Positions 1 through 8,839 of a DNA stretch of 64,000 nt are shown here, piece after piece. Position numbers and translations under genes: made by a program. Position 1 is the first letter of the stretch. Each line of letters opens with the position of its first letter. Origin of the DNA: DASRDR01 sp044867785 (GTDB lineage Bacteria; Methylomirabilota; Methylomirabilia; Rokubacteriales; DASRDR01); assembly GCA_044867785.1 (NCBI GenBank), contig JBIOVM010000098.1, positions 32,180 through 96,179 on the forward strand. The letters are read 5' to 3'. Under the pieces are notes generated by a model that was given only the letters and a program-made list of their open reading frames with translations, ran no database searches and was not told the DNA's origin.

Positions 1-596
1 CCCTCGAAGATCTCCGCGAGCACGATGTTCTCGGACGAGGCGATGTTGCGGACCTCGACGTTGATCTTGCTCACGACATCCTGCGCGCAGGGATCGTTCC
101 GGAAGTTCGGCGTAACCGTGCCGATGATCGGGACGGTCTTGTTGGCCTTGGCGATCTGAACCATCCCACGAAGGTTGGCGGCGGTGGAGGTCGCGTCCAG
201 ACAGTCGGTGGCGTCGTTGGCTCCTTCCATGATGAGCACGAAGCCGGGGTGATCCAACGCCAACACGCCGGGCAGCCGAGCCACCCCCCCGCGGGTCTCT
301 TCACCGCCGACGCCGCGGTTGACGACGACCCAGGCGGGATTGAGAGCTTTCAGCTTGCCCTGCAGGACCGCTGGATAGTTGTTGGAGGTGCTCAGCCCGA
401 AGTCCCGGCGCTGTAGCTCGAGGACGCCCTGGGTGATGCTGTCGCCGAACGCGGTCACCTTGAGCGGGTTGTTCGCACCGAAGTCGATCGAGCTCGACGC
501 GCTCGTCGAGCTGCTGCTTCCCCCCCCGCAGCCGGTGGCGGCGAGGAGGGCCAGACCAAGGCAGACGGCGCCGACCGGGCGGACGATCCGGATCAT
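1..596 (-). CDS. SGNH/GDSL hydrolase lipoprotein (3' end cut by window edge)
   Basis: A secreted esterase/lipase-like hydrolase, probably membrane-anchored; only the first 198 residues are in the window. The N-terminus is hydrophobic and reaches a Cys at residue 23 in the context AATGC, an imperfect lipobox (Ala at -3), followed by a Gly/Ser-rich linker. SGNH block I is GDSITQG with nucleophile Ser53. Block II is in VNRGVGG and block III is the GAND motif. Block V (DxxH) lies beyond the edge. The ATG overlaps the TGA of the upstream glycosyltransferase, so it is translationally coupled to it. In a polysaccharide locus such enzymes often deacetylate glycans, which is inference here. Confidence 0.85.
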   Translation of the reverse strand, partial: MIRIVRPVGAVCLGLALLAATGCGGGSSSSTSASSSIDFGANNPLKVTAFGDSITQGVLELQRRDFGLSTSNNYPAVLQGKLKALNPAWVVVNRGVGGEETRGGVARLPGVLALDHPGFVLIMEGANDATDCLDATSTAANLRGMVQIAKANKTVPIIGTVTPNFRNDPCAQDVVSKINVEVRNIASSENIVLAEIFE

Positions 597-1600
597 GTGA
601 GCCTCTCCGAGACGATCTCTCGAATCGTGTAGATGGGCTTGCGCTGGGACTCGTGGTAGGTGCGCACGAGCATCTCGCCCAAAAGGCCGATTGACACGAA
701 CTGAAAGCCGACCAGCACGAGAAGAACGCTGAGCAGAAGAATGGGGCGGTTGGCGAGTCCGAGCCCGAGGACGATCTTCTGGTACGAGAGTACCCCGCCG
801 AGCACGAGACCGGCACCGCCCAGCACCAAGCCGAGGAGCCCGAAAATCTGGATCGGCCGGGTCCAGTAGCTCATGAGGAACTTGACCGTGAGGAGGTCCA
901 GGAGAACCCGCACCGTGCGGCCGAGACCGTACTTCGACACCCCGCGCTGGCGCCGCGCGTGGCCGACCGGCAGCTCTCCGACGGTGGCGCCGACCCAGTG
1001 GCACAGGGCGGGCAGAAAGCGGTGCATTTCCCCATACAGAGCCACATCCTGGAGAATTTCCCTGCGGTAGACCTTAAGGGCGCACCCATAGTCGTGGAGG
1101 TGGACCCCGGTAATGCAAGAGATGAGCCCATTGGCGATCTGGGACGGGAGTCGGCGTGACCAGAAGGGATCCCGGCGATCATGGCGCCATCCGCTCACGA
1201 CGTCATACCCTTCCTTGAGCTTGTCGACCAGCCGGGGAATGTCGGCCGGGTCATTTTGGCCGTCGCCGTCCAGGGTGGCAACCAGCTCGCCCCGGGCTAG
1301 GTCGAAGCCGGCGGCCAAGGCCGCGGTCTGGCCGAAGTTCGCCCGGAGCCGGACGACCCGGAGCGCGGGGAACCCGGCGGTCAGCTCGCGCAGCCGGGGC
1401 CACGTCCCGTCCCGCGACCCGTCGTCGACGACGATCACCTCGTAGGGACGCCCGAGGCTGTCCATGACGTCCCGCAGGCTCGTCAGCACGGGGCCAACGT
1501 TGTCCTCCTCGTTGTAGACGGGGATGACGACCGAGAGGGCCACGCTCGGGGGCGCGGACGGGTCCTCCGCCCGCTCGCGTCCGTCCTTCGGCGGGCTCAC
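593..1600 (-). CDS. GT2 polyprenyl-phosphate glycosyltransferase (DPM1/ArnC-like)
   Basis: A 335-residue GT2 enzyme that would move a sugar from an NDP donor to a polyprenyl phosphate at the inner membrane. The GT-A fold opens with VVIPVYNEEDN and VVDDGS; the metal-binding DGDGQNDP motif follows, with ANFGQTAAL between them. Two C-terminal membrane helices (about residues 240-265 and 283-310) match the ArnC/GtrB architecture. The GTG start overlaps the stop of the flippase-like gene (GTGA), and its own stop overlaps the GDSL gene. The donor sugar cannot be read from sequence. Confidence 0.88.
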   Translation of the reverse strand: MSPPKDGRERAEDPSAPPSVALSVVIPVYNEEDNVGPVLTSLRDVMDSLGRPYEVIVVDDGSRDGTWPRLRELTAGFPALRVVRLRANFGQTAALAAGFDLARGELVATLDGDGQNDPADIPRLVDKLKEGYDVVSGWRHDRRDPFWSRRLPSQIANGLISCITGVHLHDYGCALKVYRREILQDVALYGEMHRFLPALCHWVGATVGELPVGHARRQRGVSKYGLGRTVRVLLDLLTVKFLMSYWTRPIQIFGLLGLVLGGAGLVLGGVLSYQKIVLGLGLANRPILLLSVLLVLVGFQFVSIGLLGEMLVRTYHESQRKPIYTIREIVSERLT

Positions 1601-2571
1601 GTGGGTTTCTCGCTCGCCACGCGAAGATCGCCCAGGGTCAGGTTGAGGACGCTCAGATAGGCCAGACCCACGAGCGTGATCGGGACGTAATTGGCCAGGT
1701 GATAGACGATCGACAGCGACAGAGCCGTGTCGCGCGCCACCCCGACGAGCGCGAGGCCCTCGACGGTGCCCACCTGGAACGGCCCGACGTAGCCGGGCGC
1801 CGACGGCAGGACGAGCGCCACCGCGATCGTGCCGAGGAGGAGGAACGACGCGTAGACGGGCAGATCCAGCCCGAAGGCGTAGAAGGTCGCCTCGACGCCG
1901 GCGGCGTTGACGAGCCAGATCAAGAGCGACAGGGCAGCGGTGGAGACGAGCGCGCGACCGTCGCTCAGGACGTCCAGGCCGGCGCGGAACGAATCAACCA
2001 GCCGTCGGGCCGGACCGGCCAGGCGGGCGGGCAGGCGCCCGAGCATCGCGGTCAGGAGGCCCATGCCCCGCCCCGTGCGCAGGACCACCAGGCCGACGAG
2101 GACCGCCACGTAGAGCGCGCACGTGAGGCCCGCCGCCCAGAGCAGGGTGCGGCCCGGGCGTAGGAACGCCAGCCCGCCCAGCAGGAACAGCAGGAGCGTG
2201 AAACCGTCGAAGATCCGCTCGATCACGATCGTCGCGAACGGCAGCGACGGGGGCAGCTGTTCGGAGCGCCCGAGGGCATAGGCCCGGACGAACTCGCCCA
2301 GGCGCGCGGGAAGGACGTTGTTGGCCATGAAGCCGATCATCGTGACGGCGAAGAGGCGATGGACGCCGATCCGCTTGATCGGCCGAAGCAGGAGCTGCCA
2401 GCGGATGGCGGTGAGCCAGAACCGGACGAAGATCGAAGCGAGGAGCGGCACGAGCCACAGGGGCCGCACCTGGCGGAGCTGTTCGAGCACTTCCTCGAAG
2501 CTGACCCCCCGGACGGCCACCCAGAGGAGGACCGCGCTGACTGCGACCCCGATCCAGACCTTGCCGCGCAT
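1597..2571 (-). CDS. Flippase-like membrane protein (lysylphosphatidylglycerol synthase TM family)
   Basis: A 324-residue integral membrane protein with about eight hydrophobic segments, of the LPG synthase TM/AglD family. The family signature regions are present: an early RLGEFVRA and the late APGYVGPFQVGTVEG loop. Members sit next to DPM1-like GT2 enzymes and are thought to help lipid-linked sugar transfer or flipping, though the biochemistry is unsettled. It is the first of three members in this window (also 10710-11702 and 12526-13608). The ATG start is 5 bases downstream of the TGA of a 31-codon ORF that may be a leader. Confidence 0.88.
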   Translation of the reverse strand: MRGKVWIGVAVSAVLLWVAVRGVSFEEVLEQLRQVRPLWLVPLLASIFVRFWLTAIRWQLLLRPIKRIGVHRLFAVTMIGFMANNVLPARLGEFVRAYALGRSEQLPPSLPFATIVIERIFDGFTLLLFLLGGLAFLRPGRTLLWAAGLTCALYVAVLVGLVVLRTGRGMGLLTAMLGRLPARLAGPARRLVDSFRAGLDVLSDGRALVSTAALSLLIWLVNAAGVEATFYAFGLDLPVYASFLLLGTIAVALVLPSAPGYVGPFQVGTVEGLALVGVARDTALSLSIVYHLANYVPITLVGLAYLSVLNLTLGDLRVASEKPT

Positions 2572-2574
2572 CGC

Positions 2575-2670
2575 TCAGGCGGCTCGGTACCGGCGGTCGT
2601 TCGCCCCGAGGCGCCCTCCCGGGGGCGCCGGCTCGAGCCTCGAACGTGCTTGGCCCCCCGGGTGCGTCAT
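2575..2670 (-). CDS. Possible 31-residue leader ORF upstream of the flippase-like gene
   Basis: ATG to TGA, 31 codons, starting MTHPGGQARS. A TATACT hexamer on the minus strand (2686-2681) ends 10 bases before the ATG, and the ORF stops 3 bases before the flippase ATG. Its product is Gly/Arg/Pro-rich, has no hydrophobic segment and matches no family I know. It may simply be untranslated 5' leader. Confidence 0.2.
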   Translation of the reverse strand: MTHPGGQARSRLEPAPPGGRLGANDRRYRAA

Positions 2671-2680
2671 CAGACCGGGC

Positions 2681-2686
2681 AGTATA
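2681..2686 (-). promoter_or_regulatory. Candidate -10 element for the 2571-1 unit
   Basis: TATACT on the minus strand, without the TG extension seen at other sites in this window (GGG precedes it). It would drive the flippase, GT2 and GDSL genes with a leader of about 100 bases. Confidence 0.4.
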
Positions 2687-2788
2687 CCCCCCGACCTCGG
2701 ATTCCGGCAACCGACCGGTCCTGGGGGCGGCGTCGACTGGAGCCTGGCCCGCCTCGCTCGCGGGGACCGGCTCTCCAGGAGCCGACGC

Positions 2789-4231
2789 TCAGGTCCGGCG
2801 GGCGATGGCGATCAGTGACAGTCCGAAGGGCAGGGGCAGAGCCGACTCGACCCGGAGAATGGGCACGAGGAGGTTCTGCAGGCGCAGCTGAAGGGCGGGG
2901 ACCCGCGAGCGCCGCAGCAGGACGCTGTTCAGATACCACCCGAGGACCCCGACCCGGTTGAAGAACGCCATGTGCTCGACCTGGAATCCGGCCTCCGTCA
3001 GGCGCGAGACGAGCCCGGTCCGGTCGTAGCGCCGATGATGGTCAATCGCGCGGTCGATGGCGCCGTACAGCCGCTGATGGGCCGGGACGAGCAGGAGCAA
3101 CCGTCCACCGGGGACGAGGGCGTCGTGCACACGGCGGAGCGCCTCGCGGTCGTCCTCGACGTGCTCGAGGACGTTCAGGCACAGGACCGTATCGATGCCC
3201 ATCGCGGCGAAGGGCGCGGGATCGAAGCTCGTGAGGTCGAGTGGCACGACCTCCACCCGGGTGTGGCGCTCGAACGTGTTCGAGAGGATCCGGAGGTACC
3301 GAGGGTTGAGGTCGGTGGCCACCACCAGCTCGCGCCCCATGAGGTAGCGAGTGAAGCTCCCGATGCCAGAGCCGATCTCGAGGACCCGCTGCCCCAGCCA
3401 GGGCGAGAGCTGCTGGAACATCCACTGGTTGTAGCGCTCCGCCCGAGACAGCCGCAGGAGGGTCTTGTAGCCGGGGTCGGCGTTTTCCTGGTCGTCGACG
3501 AACGCGTAGCGGAGGATCGTCCAGAGGGCGACGATCCCGTCCGTCCAGCGGATCTTCTTGCCCTCCCAGTAGGCGCGGCCGGCGTACGAGATCGGCACCT
3601 CGTAGATCCGCGCGTGTACCTTCGCGAGCTTGGCCGTGAGTTCCGGCTCCACCCCGAAGCGGTTCGAGCGGATGGGGATGCTCTTGATGATGTCGGCGCG
3701 GAAGACCTTGTACCCCGTCTCCATGTCGGTGAGATTCAGGTTCGTGACCATGTTGGAGACGAGCGTGAGCGTCTTGTTGGCGATGTGGTGCCAGAAGTAG
3801 AGGACGCGCCGGGGGGTGCCCGTGAAGCGCGAGCCGTAGACCACGTCCGCCTTCCCCTCGAGGATCGGCGCGAGCAGCTTCGGGTAGTCGCGCGGATCGT
3901 ACTCGAGATCGGCGTCCTGGACCAGGATGATGTCTCCAGTGGCCTCGGCGAAGCCACGCCGGAGGGCGGCGCCCTTCCCCTGATTCGGCTCCTGATAGTA
4001 GATCCGGATCTCGTTCTTCTCGTCGGCGGTCCCCAGCTGGCGCGCCTCGGCCAGCTCGGCTTCCAGCCGGCGCAGGTAGTCGCGGGTGCCGTCCGTGGAG
4101 CAGTCGTCGACGATGACGATCTCCTTCGGCAGCGCCACGGCCTGAATGCGCTCGAGGATCTCGGGAAGCGTGAGCCGCTCGTTATAGACCGGAACCACGA
4201 CGGAGAGCCGCGAGGAAGGGACCGGTGTCAC
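2789..4231 (-). CDS. Fused GT2 glycosyltransferase - SAM methyltransferase
   Basis: A 480-residue two-domain protein. Residues 8-235 are a GT2 domain (VVVPVYNERLTL, VDDCSTDGT, DADLEYDP) of the type that glycosylates polyprenyl phosphate. After a linker rich in charged residues, residues 300-450 form a class I SAM methyltransferase with motif I VLEIGSGIGSF and the later LCLNVLEHVEDD. There are no N-terminal TM helices; the C-terminal 30 residues are mildly hydrophobic. The GTG start is chosen because it begins the conserved block and lies 6 bases after a TGTTATAAT element; an upstream in-frame extension to 4372 is Pro/Gly-rich and unconvincing. The fusion suggests a sugar lipid is made and a product methylated by one polypeptide. 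Confidence 0.85.
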   Translation of the reverse strand: MTPVPSSRLSVVVPVYNERLTLPEILERIQAVALPKEIVIVDDCSTDGTRDYLRRLEAELAEARQLGTADEKNEIRIYYQEPNQGKGAALRRGFAEATGDIILVQDADLEYDPRDYPKLLAPILEGKADVVYGSRFTGTPRRVLYFWHHIANKTLTLVSNMVTNLNLTDMETGYKVFRADIIKSIPIRSNRFGVEPELTAKLAKVHARIYEVPISYAGRAYWEGKKIRWTDGIVALWTILRYAFVDDQENADPGYKTLLRLSRAERYNQWMFQQLSPWLGQRVLEIGSGIGSFTRYLMGRELVVATDLNPRYLRILSNTFERHTRVEVVPLDLTSFDPAPFAAMGIDTVLCLNVLEHVEDDREALRRVHDALVPGGRLLLLVPAHQRLYGAIDRAIDHHRRYDRTGLVSRLTEAGFQVEHMAFFNRVGVLGWYLNSVLLRRSRVPALQLRLQNLLVPILRVESALPLPFGLSLIAIARRT

Positions 4232-4237
4232 CGCGGC

Positions 4238-4246
4238 ATTATAACA
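4238..4246 (-). promoter_or_regulatory. Extended -10 promoter TGTTATAAT, leaderless spacing
   Basis: Minus-strand TGT-TATAAT ends 6 bases before the GTG at 4231. With the usual 6-7 base spacing from -10 to the first transcribed base, the mRNA would begin at or next to the GTG. No Shine-Dalgarno sequence fits in between. Confidence 0.6.
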
Positions 4247-4374
4247 AGGCCCACCCTCCGGCTTTCGATTCCGCCCGAGGCTTCCGCCCTTAGCGAATGG
4301 ATGGCTCGGGGCGGGGCTCGGGGGCCCGGCTCCCGTCACGCGGGCGGGGAGTCCTCCCGCCGCCGCCACCACAT

Positions 4375-5005
4375 CCGGATTCCACGGTCAGCCGCTCCAC
4401 GACGAGGACCCCCGGAGCCGGCGCATCTCGCTCGCCCGAGCCCCCTGGAGGACAAGCTCGACGATCCGAGCGCCTCGGGGAAGATCCAACATCGCCCGGT
4501 CCGTGTGGCCCTGGTAGCCCGCAGAGACCGGCCACGGCCGCGCCCCGGCCGGCCGGCCGTGACGGACCGGGCCACCGGGACGATCGATCGCCCACTCCAC
4601 CGTCTCGACTCCCGCCCGAAGCGGCATTGCCGTCACCGTCCCGTCGTCTTCCAGTCGTAGCCGAGCCCCGCGCGGTGAGAGGAGACCGCGAGCTCCCAGG
4701 TGGGGATGAGCTGCACGGCCGAGGCGCCCGCCGCGACGAGTGGAACCAGCAGGCGCGTCGTCGCGCGGCGCCCGACGAGCGTGAGACCAAGCGCGACGGT
4801 GACGAGCGCGACGTGGTAGAAGAGCTGTGGATGCCCGGGGCGAGAGACGCGATGCCCAGCGCCGGTCCGCCGATCGCTCCCCAGCGCCGTCGTTCGGTTG
4901 CGTCGGCCTGCACGAGGCAGGCGAGATCGCGGGCAGCCACGCGATCGTGTCGAGCATCGTCCAGTGGTGGGCGTGACCGAGCATGAAGCCCGAACAGATC
5001 TCCTC
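4375..5005 (-). pseudogene. Decayed YfhO-type polytopic membrane protein
   Basis: Reading the minus strand from 5005 downward, recognisable YfhO-like pieces appear in successive frames. One frame gives SGFMLGHAHHW...TIAWLP (about 5000-4936). A second gives RRWGAIGGPALGIA (4930-4840). A third gives GHPQLFYHVALV then VQLIPTWELAVSSHRAGLGY (4835-4640). Then, after a shift, comes a C-terminal-type segment with PVSAGYQGHTDRAMLDLP, and a last shift restores VLVVERLTVE. These fit in order the conserved H-rich loop, the GHPQLF motif and the LLPT.EL motif of YfhO proteins, but most of the normal 700-900 residues are missing. Several frameshifts plus an internal deletion make it a remnant. It fills the gap between two divergent units. 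Confidence 0.75.
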
Positions 5006-5050
5006 GACGTCGACCTCCGACCACCAGCGGTGAGGGCAACGGAGCGCGGG

Positions 5051-7753
5051 ATGGGCCTCCGGCGTTTGCGGAGCGGGCTCGTCGTCGCGCTGGCGGTGGG
5101 TGTGGTCGTGCGGCTCCTCCTGCTCCGGTGGCCACGCCTCTGGTACGACGAGGCGACGACGGGCCTCCTCGGCTTGGCCGTGCTCCAGGGTGACTTGCCC
5201 ATCTACTTCTTCGGCCAGCCTTTCATGGGCGCGCTCGACGGGTATCTCGCCGCCCCCATCTACTGGAGTCTCGGCATCTCGGCGCGGACGCTTGAGCTGG
5301 TGCCGGTGTTGCTGGCGCTTGTCGTCGTCGGGCTGACGATCCGGTTGGCGAGCGACGCGTTCGGGCCGCGCGCGGCGCTCCTCACCGCCGTGCTGCTGGC
5401 CCTGCCGCCCGACTTCCTCCTCTACTGGTCTCACGAAGCCCGCAACCACTACCCGCTCACGCTCGTGCTCGGCACCCTCGCGCTCCTCCTCGCCCTCCGG
5501 GTGCCGGTCGCCGCGGGCCGCCGTCGGGCGTTCCTCTGCCTGCTGCTCGGGGGCACGCTCGGGCTCGCGCTCTGGACCAACTTCCTCTCCCTGGTCTATT
5601 GGCCCGCCGTCGCGGTGCTGCTGCTGAGGCGGGGTTTCCGACCGCTGGCGCCGAGTCTCCTCGCCGCGCTGCCGGCGTTCGCCCTCGGCAGCCTGCCCCA
5701 CTGGCTCTACGGCGTGCCGCACGGCACGGCGATCCCGCCGCCGGGCCGACCGATCGGCATCGCGGGTGTCGTGGCTCACCTCGGCCTCTTCGCGGAGACG
5801 GGATGGCCGATCGTGGCCGGGCTGCCGGCGGCGCTCCGCGGGAGCTCGACGGGTGCGGCGCTCGCCGGTCTGATGGGGGCGCTCTACGTCATCGCGGCCG
5901 GTGCAGCCCTGGGCGGCGTCCGCCTCGCCGCGTCGCCGTCCGGTTGGACCGGCCGGGCCCTGGTCGTTCTCGTTGCCACCACCGTGGGCGTGGCCGCGGG
6001 GACGGAGTATGGGCGCGGCCTGGGCGACCGCGACCCCCACTACCTCCTCCCCCTCTACACGGCGCTCCCGCCGCTCCTGGGCCGGTTCCTGGCGGCACTG
6101 GCGCCGCGCGGGATGCTGGCCGGGACGGCTGCGGTCCTCGCACTGCATGTCGCGGGCGCGCTCGGTGGCACCTTTCGAGATCTCCGGCCGGAGGTCGCCG
6201 CGGCTGAGCGCGCGGAGTTCATCGCGCATCGCGAGGCCGTCCAGACCTTCGAGCAGGCCGGCCTCCATCGACTCTACGATCGCGAGTTTTCGAGCCGGAC
6301 GATCACGTTCCTGTCGGCCGGCCGCGTCATCTTCTCCAATCCCTACGAGGAGATTCGACCGTCGTTCGCGCGGGCGGTGGACGGCGCGGCCGAGTCCGCC
6401 TGGTGGACGGGCCGGCACTCCCCGGCGCTGGAGCGGAACTTCGCCGCGCTCGGGATCCAGTTCACGTACCAGCGCCTGCCCGGCCTCGGCGGGGCGTACC
6501 GGGGCTTCGCGCTCAGGGCGCCGTCGATTCGGGAGCTGGAGCCCGCCACCCTTCGGGCCAGCGCGAGCACCGGCACGGCCGCGCATGTGACCGACCGGGT
6601 GGGCGCCACGATCTGGAGTGCCGGGCGGACCCAGCGCGGCGGGGAATGGCTCGAGATCGATCTCGGCCGGGTCCAGCCGGTCGCCTTGGTCCGCTGGCTG
6701 CCCGGCACCTTTCAGGAGATGCCCCGCGGCCTCCGGCTCGAGGCCTCGAGCGACGGCGCTGCCTGGCACACGCTCCTGGATCTGCCCCGGTATCTCGGAC
6801 CGCTCTATTGGTCGGCGGGACGTCCGATGGCGCGCGTGCGGAGCGGCCGGGTGGAGCTGCGCGTGCCGTCCGTTCCCGCCCGCCACCTGCGCATCACCCA
6901 GACCGGAGTCGACGAGACCTGGGCGTGGACGATCCGGGAGCTCTACGTGTACGCGGCCACGGGGCCGGCGCCGGCTCCGTCTCTCGACGCGGACGGCGCC
7001 GAGCTTGCCGGGGCCGTTCGACGCGCGGGCGTCCGGCGGCTCTACGCCGATCACGGCTGGGCCAGCCGGGTGGCCCTCGCCGACCCGTCCATCCACGTCC
7101 CGCCGGCCAACCTCCAGGTCGACGACTACGGCTGGAAGGGCCCGGGGGCGATGCTGTTCCCGCCGTTTCGATGGACGCCCGGCACCGGCGTTCTGCTGGA
7201 GCCGGCCGACGCCGAGGGATTCGAGGCAACGGCCCGCGCCGTCGGGCTGGCCTTCGAGGTGCGACGGCTCGGCGGGCTCACGCTGTTCGTCCACGCGCCG
7301 CCGCGCGACGCGGGGACGGCCCTTCCCCCGAGCGCGCTCACGGTCACGGGGTCGCGGCACCCTCGGAGCGCGGCGCGAGCCGTCGACGGCGATCCGGTCA
7401 CGCGCTGGACGACGGCCGGGCCGCGGGCGGCGGGCGACTGGTTCCGGATCGACCTTCCGACGCGACCGGTGGTCCGCGGCCTCAGCATGACGTCGGAGAA
7501 TCCTGCCGATCTCCCGCTCGCGATGGCGCTGGAGAGCTCGTCCGACGGCGCCCACTGGCAGCCCCTCGCCGCGACCTTCCGGCTCGAGCGCCGCTACCGG
7601 TGGGGCGGCTTCGGGCTGCTCGACGACGGGGCGGTCGCCGCGCGGCTCGACTTTCCGCCGGCCGCCGTCGGCGCGCTCCGGATCGTGCTCCGGGACGGCG
7701 ATCCCACGTTCGACTGGTCGATCCACGAGCTCGCCGTCTACGGCGGCGACTGA
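5051..7753 (+). CDS. GT-C (GT39/ArnT-like) membrane glycosyltransferase with two discoidin-like domains
   Basis: A 900-residue protein. Residues 1-390 contain roughly ten hydrophobic helices; the early loop RLWYDEATTG has the acidic residues typical of GT-C enzymes that use polyprenyl-phosphate sugars. Residues about 497-635 and 760-900 are two F5/8 type C (discoidin)-like beta sandwiches; each contains a WSAG or RWTT core followed by an IDL strand (LEIDLGRV, FRIDLPTR). These would lie in the periplasm and bind glycan. The ATG at 5051 (MGLRRLRSG) is chosen because upstream in-frame residues are Arg-rich, non-conserved and overlap the YfhO remnant. It stands alone, ahead of a second plus-strand unit at 7850. 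Confidence 0.82.
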   Translation: MGLRRLRSGLVVALAVGVVVRLLLLRWPRLWYDEATTGLLGLAVLQGDLPIYFFGQPFMGALDGYLAAPIYWSLGISARTLELVPVLLALVVVGLTIRLASDAFGPRAALLTAVLLALPPDFLLYWSHEARNHYPLTLVLGTLALLLALRVPVAAGRRRAFLCLLLGGTLGLALWTNFLSLVYWPAVAVLLLRRGFRPLAPSLLAALPAFALGSLPHWLYGVPHGTAIPPPGRPIGIAGVVAHLGLFAETGWPIVAGLPAALRGSSTGAALAGLMGALYVIAAGAALGGVRLAASPSGWTGRALVVLVATTVGVAAGTEYGRGLGDRDPHYLLPLYTALPPLLGRFLAALAPRGMLAGTAAVLALHVAGALGGTFRDLRPEVAAAERAEFIAHREAVQTFEQAGLHRLYDREFSSRTITFLSAGRVIFSNPYEEIRPSFARAVDGAAESAWWTGRHSPALERNFAALGIQFTYQRLPGLGGAYRGFALRAPSIRELEPATLRASASTGTAAHVTDRVGATIWSAGRTQRGGEWLEIDLGRVQPVALVRWLPGTFQEMPRGLRLEASSDGAAWHTLLDLPRYLGPLYWSAGRPMARVRSGRVELRVPSVPARHLRITQTGVDETWAWTIRELYVYAATGPAPAPSLDADGAELAGAVRRAGVRRLYADHGWASRVALADPSIHVPPANLQVDDYGWKGPGAMLFPPFRWTPGTGVLLEPADAEGFEATARAVGLAFEVRRLGGLTLFVHAPPRDAGTALPPSALTVTGSRHPRSAARAVDGDPVTRWTTAGPRAAGDWFRIDLPTRPVVRGLSMTSENPADLPLAMALESSSDGAHWQPLAATFRLERRYRWGGFGLLDDGAVAARLDFPPAAVGALRIVLRDGDPTFDWSIHELAVYGGD

Positions 7754-7834
7754 GCGGCGCACGCGCGCCGCCGCGCTCGCGCTCTTTCCCGACGGGCTCG
7801 GGCACCGCCGTCGTGGCGCCCGCCGAGGGGCCCC

Positions 7835-7843
7835 TGCTATACT
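7835..7843 (+). promoter_or_regulatory. Extended -10 promoter TGCTATACT, leaderless spacing
   Basis: TGC-TATACT ends 6 bases before the ATG at 7850, predicting transcription from about the A of the start codon. It heads the 7850-13608 unit. Confidence 0.65.
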
Positions 7844-7849
7844 CGGCGC

Positions 7850-8836
7850 ATGCGCGCGCTGGTCACCGGGGGCACGGGCTTCACCGGGAGTCACCTCGTG
7901 CGGCGCCTCCTGGCGAGAGGTGATCAAGTGCGGGTCCTCGACGCCGCGCCGGGGCTGTTCCGCGACGAGCTCCAGGCCCTCGGCGCGCAGGTCACCCTCG
8001 GGAGCGTGACCGACGCGGCGCTCGTCGACCGGCAAGTCGCCGGCACCGACGTCGCCTTCCACCTGGCGGCGGCTTTCCGGAAGATCAATCTGCCGAAGCG
8101 AGAGTATTGGGAGGTGAACTGCCAGGGGACGCGCCATGTGGCCGAGTCGTGCCTCCGACACCAGGTGCGCCGGCTGGTCTACTGCTCGACGCAGGGGGTG
8201 CACGGGCACGTCGCCCGGCCGCCGGGCGACGAGACCTCCCCGATCGCGCCCGAAGACTACTACCAGCAGACCAAGTACGATGGGGAGCTCGCGGTGTGGG
8301 AGATCGCCCGGAACGGGCTCGAGGCGTGCGTGGTCCGCCCGATGGGGATCTACGGTCCCGGCGACCCCGGCCGATTCCTGATGCTCTTCCGCGCCGTCCA
8401 GCGCGGGCGCTTCCTGATGTTCGGGGACGGTGAGACCTTCTACCATCCTTGCTACATCGACAACCTGGTCGACGCGTTCGAACTCGCCGCCGAGCATCCG
8501 AAAGCCGTCGGGGAGACGTACCTGATCGGCGACGATCGGTACGTGTCGCTGAACGAGCTCGTCCGGACGGTGGGCGAGAGCCTGGGGAAGCCGGCGCGGA
8601 TCGTCTACCTGCCCTTCGGCCCGCTGTGGGTCGTCTCCGCCGTGTGCGAGTCGGTGCTGATGCCGCTCGGGATCGAGCCGCCGCTGTTCCGGCGCCGGGC
8701 GGACTGGTTCCGCCAGACGCGTGCCTTCACCGTGGACAAGGCCGTGCGAGAGCTGGGCTTCGTCCCCCGCGTGCCGCTCGCCGAGGGCCTACGCCGGACG
8801 GCGGCGTGGTACCGCGAGCACGGATACCTCCGCTAG
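7850..8836 (+). CDS. NAD(P)-dependent sugar epimerase/dehydratase (extended SDR)
   Basis: A 328-residue extended short-chain dehydrogenase. The Rossmann motif GGTGFTGSH is at residues 7-15. The catalytic Ser region is STQGVHGH and the active Tyr-Lys pair is in YYQQTKYDGE. The later VRPMGIYGPGD is typical of 3-beta-HSD/NAD4_epim-like SDRs. It would modify a nucleotide sugar or related polyol in the cytoplasm. It is followed after 3 bases by the AsnB-like gene, so they are probably co-transcribed. Substrate unknown. Confidence 0.85.
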   Translation: MRALVTGGTGFTGSHLVRRLLARGDQVRVLDAAPGLFRDELQALGAQVTLGSVTDAALVDRQVAGTDVAFHLAAAFRKINLPKREYWEVNCQGTRHVAESCLRHQVRRLVYCSTQGVHGHVARPPGDETSPIAPEDYYQQTKYDGELAVWEIARNGLEACVVRPMGIYGPGDPGRFLMLFRAVQRGRFLMFGDGETFYHPCYIDNLVDAFELAAEHPKAVGETYLIGDDRYVSLNELVRTVGESLGKPARIVYLPFGPLWVVSAVCESVLMPLGIEPPLFRRRADWFRQTRAFTVDKAVRELGFVPRVPLAEGLRRTAAWYREHGYLR

Positions 8837-8839
8837 GCC

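Noticed and set aside
4388..8497. A very long open frame on the minus strand opposite the GT-C and SDR genes
   Set aside because: GC-rich codon-position shadow: Arg/Gly/Pro/Glu-rich, no family blocks except the last part, which is the YfhO relic described separately.
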